Of a stretch of 64,000 nucleotides of DNA, positions 18,001-30,000 are shown one piece after another. The stretch comes from Prostheceraeus crozeri (Eukaryota > Platyhelminthes > Polycladida > Euryleptidae). The stretch spans positions 1-64,000 of the forward strand of contig CAJQUW010007829.1 of the NCBI GenBank assembly GCA_907163375.1, read 5' to 3'. Both the position numbers and the translations under genes were made by a program. Position 1 is the stretch's first letter. Every line of letters begins with the position of its first letter. The notes beneath the pieces are model-generated. The model ran no database searches. It was not told the origin of the DNA and saw only the letters and a list, made by a program, of their open reading frames with translations.

Positions 18001-21000
18001 GGTGCAAATTGCCGAAACATATTGATTAACTTTTTGCAAGCTTTTTATAGCAATAAATAACTTTTGACTTTTTCCAAACATATTTTCAATTATGCACGAC
18101 AGTCAAGTCATATTTCCTCAGCTCCTCGCAATAAGGATAATCACGTGGGTTGACTTGGGATACAATTTTTCATTTCCTGAGCTGTCCCATACCATCAGAA
18201 AATATCTATGGAAATTCCAAAACACAGCAGGAAAGTATTCATTCATACACAGGGTGTCTAACAATGTCGAACAAACGTGCAAGCCCAAAAAGTAGTGCAA
18301 AAGTGCCGAGTAGCACATTTTCTATCTAAAAAGTAGTAGAATTGATACCATTCAAGTAGGCCTATAGCAAAATGCAGAAATAGCCTACATGTAACAGTTG
18401 GTTTAGTGACAAAATGTATCACTTTCACACATAAATTCAGTGATTCATCTTTGTCTTAACTTCAAATACCAGCTGAGCGCATAAGATCTAGGAATTCAAC
18501 TCTTCGTTTTGGGATTTTAGATTATTTCAAGAAGTTACCACACGAAACTTACAAAATGTAGGTGCGGCTTACTAAATAGATAGGTTATCTTAACAATAAT
18601 TAGCCAAGCTATACATGTTAAATATATGAAGAAAACTGTTGATACACTACGTTGATGTATTATTCTATGTCCAAGTACATATGCACACGTACATGTAATA
18701 CCAAACAAAAAAAACAATACAAGACGATCAAAGTGGTAATTATCCAATGAAATGGCAGAAAAATTCGAAGCATAGACATCCAAAACAATCGAAGTCGATC
18801 AATGAATGGCAAGATAATACCGAGAGAGAGCAGATATCAACTGGGGACAGATGAATGTGCAATGTAATTTGGATCCGTAAGAGTAAAAATTAAAAATGGA
18901 ACATTGAAAATCATCTTGGTTATTTCGAATCTTCTATGCAAATCGCGCGCCGTACATAAGCGGGTTATCAGTTGAAAAGCACTAGTTCTACAAATGATTG
19001 GGTTCGGATGACTTGATAGCTGACTCAAATGACCTGATTGGTGAAGTGATGATTTGTTAACAGACTTCATGGACGTGATGAGTGTCTGGCTTTCGGGATC
19101 GACGTTCGTGCAACACTTTGACTGCTTCTTTGTAATCTGATAAAATGCAAATAGAAAAAGTAAACAAGGCCAAAAAATATATCGTGTGGTCACGGAAACA
19201 TGACATAATCTTGGTGAATACTCCAATAACTCCTAAGCATCAGAAATCTTGTTTTAGAAAGAGTAGTAGGATTTCAGTGGTAAAATTTTCAAAAAGTAGT
19301 ACAAAAGTAGTATAAGTAGTACACTCGCGCGAAAGTAGTACAAGCAGTGCATGTTAGACACCCTGTATACACTATTAAATATGTTCTCAGTACACGATGC
19401 ACCTGTTATGGATTTTGTCAGGTAAAGTAGGCTCAATAATATTAAACCTCCGTTTTGTAATCATAGGAATTTGGTGCCTTATTCGCATTTCAAATACATT
19501 TCTTTTAACCTATCCACGTAGAAATTACAACCTCACATATACTCCAAGTGCATTACATAAAGATGCTGATGTTTTCGACATCCATCACGCAAGTGTCATG
19601 GTGTGACTCAGCCAAAAAGATATTTTTTAAATGCTTACCCGATTCACAATATCTATATTATTAAGAATATTTATTGCTATTATTACTATTTATGAAGCAT
19701 TTTAACTTGAATTTCAGTGGTTTTTCACAAAAATCTCGTACATGGGAATTCCCATTAGAAATAAATACGTTCCCCGGCAACTCGGATTATCAAGTAGCAT
19801 AAACATATCACGTATCTATTCATTGATCATAATTACCATGACAGCTGATGCCTGATGGTGAAGGCTTGATCCAGCAAATTGACACAGTCGCATGTAAGCG
19901 GTTGTAGCTCAATTGGTAGAGCACAAGTCTAATTAACCTGGGTCGTAGGTTCGAATCCTGTCAGCCGCACATCTTTTGCGTGGCTTTCATTTCACTCTAT
20001 TGTTAATCAAATGCGTTAATATACGTGTTGCGTCAAATACGTGTTAATCAAATAAGTATTGAAACAATACTTACGTGCCACCTCGACCCCAGGGAACACC
20101 GTATTCACCAACTGATTCGTCAGAATCATCGTCACAACAGTCTAGCACTCGAACAATGCGATCTGGATCTTCTTCCTGTCCTCGCTCGGAATTCTCAGAT
20201 CGTAGACCGTGCATTTCTACAGAATGAACAGAGCTACGTCGTACTGGTGTCGGTGTAGGAGCCCGACGAGTTTGTCCTCGATTCCGACTTGAACTGTTGC
20301 ACACATGATTCCGAGACCGCTCATACATTGACGTACTTGAAAAGCAACAATGTTATTTCAGTTTTACAAGAACTTAGATTTCTCTTTCGCATGTTTCAAA
20401 ATCAAATGAACTTACTTCTCTAAGTGATGTGGCCTTGCGACATTAGGAGGTCCGTCCTTATCTCCAGCGAGATCAGGATATCTCATAATGTAGTCCGTCC
20501 ATGACATGGCCGTTCCCAAATGATCACCAAACATGTACACCATCAATTCACCTATGAAATGCATGAAGATGTATAATCAATCACAGGAATTCTTGATAGA
20601 TGAAAAGTTTTTTTCTAAGTTCCACTTTTACGCTGTGGTCTGTGAAAAACTGCCGTTTTCACATTTCATGTTTGGCAATTGAAAGGTGATAGCGAATTGA
20701 ACCATAAAATCATGGCTATTTATGTACTCAAATTAACAACTTCTAACTCCTTGAAGTTGACCACCTTCTCTAATATTGGGAGGTGAACAGCAACAGTAAA
20801 TGTGTCACCCGGTGATAGGACCCAAATACCACATCTTCCTCTTCATTAGCTGTTATCAAAAACTACTTACAATCAATTTTGGACAAGCAATCATTCAATT
20901 TTTATTGCAGCACGAAGCAATTGATTTTAATTGATGAGAGCAATCAATTGATTTCACTTTATAATTATCACCATTTGAATATACTAATTCTTAATATTGA

Positions 21001-24000
21001 ATTTTTCACTATGTTATCTCAGTTTACTGAAATAGGCTGCATGAGCCTACATGCCTTACAAGACGCACAATAGCTCATTGTCAATTTGGATAGTGATTTG
21101 AATAGACCTATTACACGATGAGAATAGGGTAACGAGTGTCCCGGCGGAAATTCACAACTTCAAGGGGCCCAAATAGAAAAAAATAGAGAATATATTAGGC
21201 AGACTTATAGGCTCCCTCGGAATTCCGCAGATCCGCGAAATATTCTCATCCCTGATTACATGAAATGCATGTATGCAACCATATTCTTAATTGGATGCGA
21301 ATATTAGTAAATTTTATTACAAGCTTAAGTTCATGCATCATATTCAAAGCGATAATAAATTACTGAAACAAGAGAATGATGAACCACACGCATCTATGAC
21401 AGAACAAAAAAACAATGTCATAAAATTTATCACAAAAATAATTTAACATAGAGATACTAAATGCGTGATGCAATATGCCCCTAAGTTCCTCATTAGAATC
21501 CTGACAGTGATCCAGTTGTGAATAAGATATGTTTACGATATCTAGTATCTCAAAGAAGTCACTGAAGGTGGGATGTTTCACCTACGATGGTGAGTGGTGA
21601 CGGCATTGCAAGTAAATCAGTCAATTAAATACCTTCCCATTTCAATACAAATCGATCAATTTTAATTGCAATTATTGACTGATACCTATCAATTAATTGT
21701 AATTACTCAATGACATCAATCAACAAATTGCAATTATTCAATGGCACCAATGATTTACGTGATTCCAATTATTCTGTTTATTCAACTGGTGGATTCTTGA
21801 ATCTTATCGGAGACTCCATGGGTGTAGATAAGGCCACTGTTAGCAGAGCTATTCGTGATGTGTCTTTCAGTCTACTTAACAGATTGGACAAATATGTGTA
21901 TTTCCCTACAAATCATCATGATCTCATGGATAAATTCTACGATATTGCGCAATTTCCTGGAGTTGTAGGGGCCATTGATGGCACTCAGATTAGAATACAG
22001 GCACCAAGCGGTGAACAGGAGCCTTACTATGTGAATCGAAAAGGTTTTCGCAGCATAAATGTACAAGCAATTTGTGATTCAAATGGTCGATTCCTAAACA
22101 TAGTTGCCGATTGGCCGGGGAGTACTCACGATTCGAGAATTTTGTCGTCCAGTGCCATTGGTGCAGAATTTCAGAGTGGTCGACAGCGTGGCATTTTAGT
22201 GGGTGATTCGGGGTATCCCTGTAAGTCATGGCTAATGACACCAATACTTGTTCCGCGTGATCTATATGAACAACGCTATAATAGATCACACAAAACAACT
22301 AGATGCCTAATTGAACGAACATTTGGGAGGTGGAAGAGAAAGTTTCATGTCTTGCATTCTGAGATTAGGATGAGTCCAAAGCGTGTTTGTCGCATAATCG
22401 CTGCATGTGGAGTTCTGCATAATATCTATCTGCAGCACAGAGAACCCTTTGACGAGGAAGAGAATTATGAGGTGGACTCCGGTGAGAATCCCATAAGCGA
22501 AACAGATGGCAGCGGACAATTGTTTCGTCGCAATTTTCTTCAGCAGCATTTTTGACTGAGTCAATTTGACATGTTAATCCTACTGTACCTGCGAAATAGA
22601 ATTATTTGTTTATTCTATGAATCTGTCCTCCTCCTTCGTTATTTTTCTATTTTAGCGGCCTATACATGGTAGACGGCAACAGAGCACAAGATAAATGAAC
22701 AAAGGACATAAGAGCAATAGCCTATGCCTAGACAATAAGAGCAGAGGTAGGTCTACATAGCATCGATTGAAATAGTGACATAACAGGACATTTATAATTA
22801 TTGCAGTGCTATGGAAGGACATATTGTCTCTTTTCTCTATTAATATAATGTTCCTCTGCCCTTTTGTACTTCTTCCTTATGTCATCTGCACTTTGTCCTT
22901 TGCTCTTTTGTAAGTAGTCTATGGTGGGCCACTTCAAACTCAAACTACTCATGTGCAATGCATTATCCGCAACGATTTTCTACTTAGCGTTATTTTGCTT
23001 TCTCCTTTCCTCTGCCCTAACACATAGCCCAAGCGCAAATTAATTGAAAACAACTCAAACTTTCATAAATCGCTGCAAATTGCATAAGGAGTTGCATAGA
23101 ACAATAATATTCATGTCACTTACATAGCATTATGAAGAGAGTTGTCAATTTATTCGTGCTGTTCGCATCGAATTGATGTCTCGACTGTTCAAGATTTCAT
23201 AAGTTTGAGAAATAATGCAATCAGTGTCAGTCAGTGCAGATTCTTCTTGAAAATGTTTCAAATGACTCGTGAAGTATTCCACCGGCGCGCACATCATTCT
23301 GGATTTTTAGAGTTTTGAGGTAGACCATGTAACGTTGTTCTCTAATCAACTTCCGATGCTCGTTGATTAGAGCCATCTGCTCATCCTTGCCATCTTTTTT
23401 GACTGACATATTCAGTTGAGCCGACTTACATGGTTACTTATCTTCAGACAGTTTTAGCCGCTTCCGATTTTTGAAATATTCCTCGTCTATTGGTGCATTC
23501 TCAGGCTCTTTGGTGCCTTGTTCGTCAACAGCAGCTCCTTGTAGTCTGTCTCTGCTCCCGCACTCTCTGCGCCCGCACTATTCCCCCGAGCCAATGCCTG
23601 TCAAAGAATCACCACTCTCACCGTGAATTATATCGTATAGCTTCTGAATGTAGAGAGGGGGCTTCTCAGGCTCTGGTCCTCCACCAGTCTTGTGATATCT
23701 GATTGACTTTCCATTCTTGCGGACTTCATCTTTCAAATTTGATATTTTCGTTTGAACCTGCGAGACTTCACGAGGGCTGTCAGGTGCAGTTGCAAGGAAA
23801 TCAGCAAGCAAGTCATCCCATGCAGCGCTGCGAGATTTTGAAGTTCGAAATGCTGTCAATTTCCCGATGATTGTCATGTGTATTTCTCATAGCTTTCTAC
23901 CAACATTGTGGTGTCATTGATTGTCCAAACGGGTGAGCGCTTTCTGTCTTGCTTCTCAGTCATCGTCTCGTCATAAGTAAGTTTCATGAGAATTGCGAAG

Positions 24001-27000
24001 CAGTTGTCTGTATAGCAGATGAACGATAAATTCAGAGATGATTTCTCTATCACGTGACTACATCAACCCTAATTATTGGTAGTCCGAAGTGCCGAGTTAA
24101 CGTGTGGCCAATCCCTGCTCAATCGAACTCCTTCCCATGCAGTCAAATGTTCAATTGTATTATCACGTGGTTTTAGGTGTACACGTGTCACGCTTAATGG
24201 GCCACTTGGATAATGCCCTATCCCAGCAACGCACACGAACATTAAAAAAGTGCCCACTTAACGAAGTGGAGCATTAGCCGTTAATGGGACATTAATGATT
24301 GAGCTTAAGTGTCGAAGTCGAGCAACCGGCCCCTGAACTCTTTGGTGAAGGCGACTACGTTCTTTAAGTTCTTCGCCTATAGACGAATATATAGTCTGCT
24401 TCTGCCTAAAGCTTTCAGGCGATAGCGCAATAACTTAGGCAATGTGCATACAGGAAATAGTTCGCTTCTTATTTTTCAAGTTGAAATAGTTCACGTAAAT
24501 CAAATAATACTTAAACCATTTTCATTCGCTGCATGTCACTCTTCAAGCAATGTCACCACCGAAATTGCTAATTTCTCGGATTGTCTCGTGGTAACTATAT
24601 GACCTATTTGTAAGGACTATTTCAGAATATTCTATCTTTATGACCAGCACGGCATCTAATCCAACAAAAAGCAGGAACAAAAATAATTAAAGAAAAAAGC
24701 AGCCATCTGAAAAGAACACCGACAGAGGACTTTATTGTTAAATCAGAATATCTCAAACAGTTCAACCACGTATTGATATTAAATGGATATATTGAAAATT
24801 TGATCAAAATATCGAAAAAAAGAAGAGGCGCACCTACACCGCACGTCTGTAGTTGATGTATTTCCATTCTTGGCATAAGCCATACCCTAAAGCGTGGTGT
24901 CGTCTAGCTACACAGAATTAGGTAGCTGATTCAGTCTTTCCGAAGCGTTTTAGCAATCAAAATCCTGTGACTAGCTATGTAACCCATTAAAAATGCTCCG
25001 TATGCTTGGCATCCTGTTCCAGTGGCCTACATACACACACCACATATTTATGTGTTATGCTAGTATAGCTTAGTTATTACACATACGCAACACAATTCTA
25101 ACAAGCTCTTTGTTGTTTAAAAGTAGTTTAAATACTGCATCCATGACACTTAAATAAAAAATAGGATTCTGTAGAATCGGAAAAATTTCTGAGCAATCTC
25201 TTGTGTTCATGTAGTCTATTTGTTTAGTTCTGCTAAGCTTAAAATATAATTCTAGTCTAAAATCAACAAACAGATAGTCATCAAGTTAGAAGATGACACC
25301 CGGTACCAAATCTAACTGAACTAATTTTGCACATGCGACGCTAGCTGGATCAGTTATCCTACACGCGATGACAAATTCAGAACTCAATGTGCGTTGCCGC
25401 AATTCTACAGACCTGACTTATTCAGCACTAAATAATTCCTTAATCCAAATGTACAGCCAGCGATGCAAATTCGATTAGATTTTAATCGAGGTCGAGGTCG
25501 GCTATTTTAATCAAAGTCAAGGTCGAGGTCGAATCGAGGTAGGCCCCGAAATAAGTTATATAATATTCATTGACTTTGGCACCGGGCACTTGCATGAAAA
25601 GAAAAATATTTGTGCTTATCATTTTGTTAATCACATGAAGTCAGCACTCAACACACTGAAAATCTGAATAAAATCTATGATAGTTTTTATTAGTTAATTA
25701 CTGCATTATAATATGCTTTATGCTTATGTTTTAAAACAAAATATGCTTTAGATAAAAAATGATAGTTGTTAGCGGATACGCTCAAAGCATTATTCAATAC
25801 ATGACATAAAATATTCACAAAACAACTTTGTAAACAAAATGAGTTACAAAATTCATTGAAATCACCTGGTGTCATGAGGCCTCACGGGCAAACTCAACAG
25901 GTGCTTGCTTTGGACACAAGAGTCTTGAATAAAAATTTAGATGTATACTCGTACATAATATTTGAATGATTGCAACAAATACTATGGAAACATAAATATA
26001 CTTATAGTCCGCCACCAGGACGAGCTTCTGCATGGCGCGAGACCGAATATAAGGCTTTCACATCATGTTGTACACCCCATGACTACTAGGAAAAAGCGCG
26101 CCTTCCGAGCTCTATCGAGTTCCTTTGACAAGATCAAAGAAAAATGTATGTTAATTGAAGGAAAATTGAAGCTTTCGACCAATATGTCAGCTTGGTGTGT
26201 TTGCTCCGATTATTCGAGATCTATTCACTCAAGCTACAAAAAATTAAGCATGACGTGTCTTCCTATCGTCTTCTATCACGCTCTATCAAGTGCTAGAAAC
26301 AACTTCTAGGTGGGATATTTGCAAGAATGTGGTTAGATGCTTGATGTTTGAGCTAAAATTTGATCAAAATTTTATGTTTACCGTACTAAGATGCCTGCTG
26401 AATCCAAGCAGTAGTTCTCCAAGGTAAAGCTATTTTAGTTAAAGTTAGTTATTTTGGGGTAGTTTTTTTGTAGGTAAAGGTATATAGCTACCTGACTTCA
26501 TTACCTGAAGATATATCTTGCCAAAAAAGTATGCCGCTAGAATTAATAGATCTCGCATAATCGGAGTAAACACAACAAACTGATATGTTGGTTGAAATCT
26601 TCAATTTGCATATTTATCTTCGGTCTCGTTCCATGCAGAAGCTCGTCCTGGTGACGGGACTATAAGTATATTTCTTTGTTTCCATATAGTATTTGCTACA
26701 ATCATTCAGATTTTATATGCTTATTCAATATTCATTTGTCTAAAGCGTCCAATAAGTAGGCGCAAAGGAGCAAATCAGTATGATAAACAAATGAACAAAT
26801 AAAAAATTATGAATGGTGAAAACTTTCTGAAAATTATCTGACTACTGATCAGTTCGACCTCGACCTCGATTAAAATCTGCTTAATTGAGGTCGAAGTCAG
26901 ACCATCGACGTCTGCTAGGTCGAGGTTGCACCTCTGTAATTACAACATTAAATTTAGAAATACAGTAACTTGGCAGTAACATCTACGAACTGCTGCTTCC

Positions 27001-30000
27001 AGTAAAATCCTTGGAGCACTTGACAGGGAAAAAATAGAGGCGATCAACTTTTCGCACACTGAGCCAGTAGGCCTATTGATATGCCAGCAGCCGGTTACAT
27101 CTACCACTAGCTTCTACATTTCAGCAAAAGTCAATGGATGCTTACTTATTTTCGTTTCTAAAATATCTCATCAGGAATTTCATTAATTCATATTAAATAG
27201 AAAAATGTCATGGACAAAAAGGCTTGATCTCCTTATACATATTAATGTCTATCACAATGTGAGCTAGACAATGGAAATAATGGATACAGTAATACAGTGT
27301 ACATTGTGCTGTTCAATTACCAAAAGTTATACAGATTACTCAAGTCCTTTAGAGTGATAATCTGAAGTGGATATTAGAGCACAAGTAATACAATACCTGA
27401 TTGCTATAATGTCAACAATAATATTTGATAGTTTAAACTCACTATGGACGACGGACGAACTTCATTTATCTTTTGAAATGATACCTGAACTAAACTCTCC
27501 AGATCTATTTTTGTTGATGAGTCAAATGCGTTGATGGAACACATTTTTGTCAACCAATGCATTTCGATGACATGACTCATAGTTCGCCACTTCCTCTTAG
27601 TGAATTACATTTCTCCGTCCAAATTTTCGGATATCCTAACTTCATTCGCAGGATCGCAGTTAATTCTAGGAAAGCTGGAGCTTGATAGTAAGAACAAGAG
27701 CTATGATGAATCAAACTATAAGCAAAAACACAAAATTATATAAATGGCCAGACACGACAACGTGGAATGAGCATTTGCTTCGCTTTCTGGCTGGCTTGCG
27801 CTTTGAATCCTAGTCTGGCGAGCAGCAACAGAAGGACATGGTGCTGATATCTCTCTGGAGTTAACTTCCTTCGAGTCTAGCAGACTTTTGTCTATTATCA
27901 CATCAAGAGGCAAAACAATCGCCGGTAAACACCGGCGCTGTGGCCGTGTGGTAGTGTTCGCTCTTAATCCGGGAGACATGGGTTCAAGCCTTGGTCGGGT
28001 CAAACCTAAGACTTTTAATAGGCACACTCTTCATTCTTGCTAAACACTCAACGCAAAAAAGAATGATAGTGGGATAAATAACAAATCAGCCACATGAAGG
28101 AAAGGCTCCTTTCCTAATGTGCTTCAGAGTATAAACAAGGCTCATTTAGTCTCTTAAGAAGGCTAAAGGAATCCAGTTCGAAACTGATCCACTTTATCAT
28201 TTACTACTGTCAGCCAAAAAAATGAAATTAAAATTAAAGTTAAAGTTAAGATGAAATAGGTGAGAAGAGAATGTCAAATGACATAAATAATATTCTGTCT
28301 ACAAAAATGCAAGGATTAGATTACCATTTTCATCCTGGAAATAGTGCACGGCGCCGTCAGAAGTATCATCATGATTGTGGCCGAACGCCGTTGCCTCGAA
28401 TCCATCACAAGCAACACATGGAGTTACTTCTTGATGAGAGCAAGTGCAGGCTGGGGTAGGAGAGGACTGACTAGGTTGAACTTCAATCTCTATTACTCCA
28501 TGACGACGAGTATGTGATCGTCGGCGACCTGTCGGAGCGCCACGGGTCTTCATACAATTCCTGCGGCGTAAGCCGCGTGCGTGCGGGGTGCTAAGATTAC
28601 AGGGAGGCGAGTCGGACGTATGAGGACAAGGCGGACACTGACATGGGTCCTCACTACGATCCAATTCCATCACCAGTGCCAATTGGTTTTGCATCACCTC
28701 TTGCATGTCATTCTCTGCAACAGGAAAACGTCGATCAACATTTTATCGATGATAGCATGAATGAAGTAGTAAAAGGGCTCACCAATCCCAGGGGATATGC
28801 TGAAAGTGTTCGATTCATCTCTTTTGGGAATCAGAACTGTGTTTTCATTAACTTGACTAGAAGATGTTTCACTAGGAGGAGCAGGTTCACTAGCAGTTGC
28901 GCCTTTCACAACACTGGACTGCTCCGATGATTCTTCGGCACTTCTTGGAACTGCATCGGTGTTCGTATCTCCGGTTGCCGCCGCACCAGCAGAGCTAGTA
29001 AGAGCTTCCCGAATGACTCGATTCAACAGACTGATGATATTCCTTCGCTCTGCTGGTCCACTGTCCTCTAGGGCACGAATCAAACTGCTAGGAAGTTCAC
29101 TAGCCAAGCGTTCAAGGCTTTCTGAAACGAAGCAGTAACAGAACTACACCAACCAAACTAAAACAATTGATAGAAATAATAACAGCGCGTATGTCCGCGC
29201 CAGAATAACAGTGAAATTTCGTAATTTCTCAATGTCAATTTTCTCGAAAATTCAATTTTTTCAAGGCTTTCACGCTCAAAATCCACGATTTTCAAGATCA
29301 AAATTCTTCGAATTCCGAATCCATTGTTTGAAAATTCATTTCAATACAGATGAAATTTCCAAAACACGGGTTTACGGTTTACCCTCGATTTACGACGAAA
29401 ATCCCGCTTCCACATTTTTGAATTTCTTTGAAAAGAGCATACTTTGAAAATTACCGAATAGTTGCAAAATACTCGATTCATTATAACCAATACTAATTGT
29501 TATAACAGAAGTCAACTTCTCGTATTCAATTCATTGATCTAATTTTAATGTATTTTAATTCTGGGAATCACTTTATATGATAGTGATCGCCACGCTTATT
29601 ACTCTCATGTCATTCGAGTAAATATTCAATTGCGAGATAGAATATACACGTAGTTTGGCAACACTTTGATTCTACTAATACAGACTTAAAGAAGAGTATT
29701 TAATTCTTTAAATATGAAAACGAGAATGTGTCCTAGCATTGATACATTCAACAAAAAAGCAACAGAAAATCTGGCTTCGTAATACAACCATCCTAATACA
29801 AGTGCAGCATTATGAGTATACTAAAAGCAACTGAATACGTGTGCTATTATTCTATTCACATGTTATCAATGATTAAAGGCTGTAAATGGAGTTGGAGTTA
29901 CATAGTCTGATGCATCGAAAAATACCTTTTGTTCACTATCAAAGTACTTTCAAAGTTCACTATTATTTTATCAAAGTTCACTATCATAATACAAGCACGT

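Larger units (their letters stand above)
21777..24332 (+). mobile_element. Harbinger (PIF) element, left-truncated copy
   Basis: Nearly identical to 54071-56632 of the full-length copy, including the right TIR ending in CCGGCCC, but the first 400 bases with the left TIR are absent. It carries the transposase on the plus strand and the Myb-like gene on the minus strand. Loss of one TIR means it cannot move as it stands. Confidence 0.9.

Noticed and set aside
18535-19226. Hydrophobic and Ser-rich minus-strand frames with splice-like borders as further pecanex exons
   Set aside because: They lie inside a TIR-bounded mobile element, and exon 11 (phase 2 out) joins exon 12 directly; the acceptor at 19142 would bring a stop in that phase.
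24622-24876. 84-residue hydrophobic minus-strand frame as a membrane exon
   Set aside because: Exons 9 and 10 join perfectly without it, and it has no acceptor/donor pair in a fitting phase.
27934-28000. The tRNA-like head at 27.9 kb as a real tRNA gene
   Set aside because: Boxes A and B are present but no cloverleaf closes, and a SINE body and A-rich tail follow.
27716-28027. 103-residue minus-strand ORF with Arg/Pro-rich sequence
   Set aside because: It is the antisense of the SINE head and body; the frame is an accident of the repeat.
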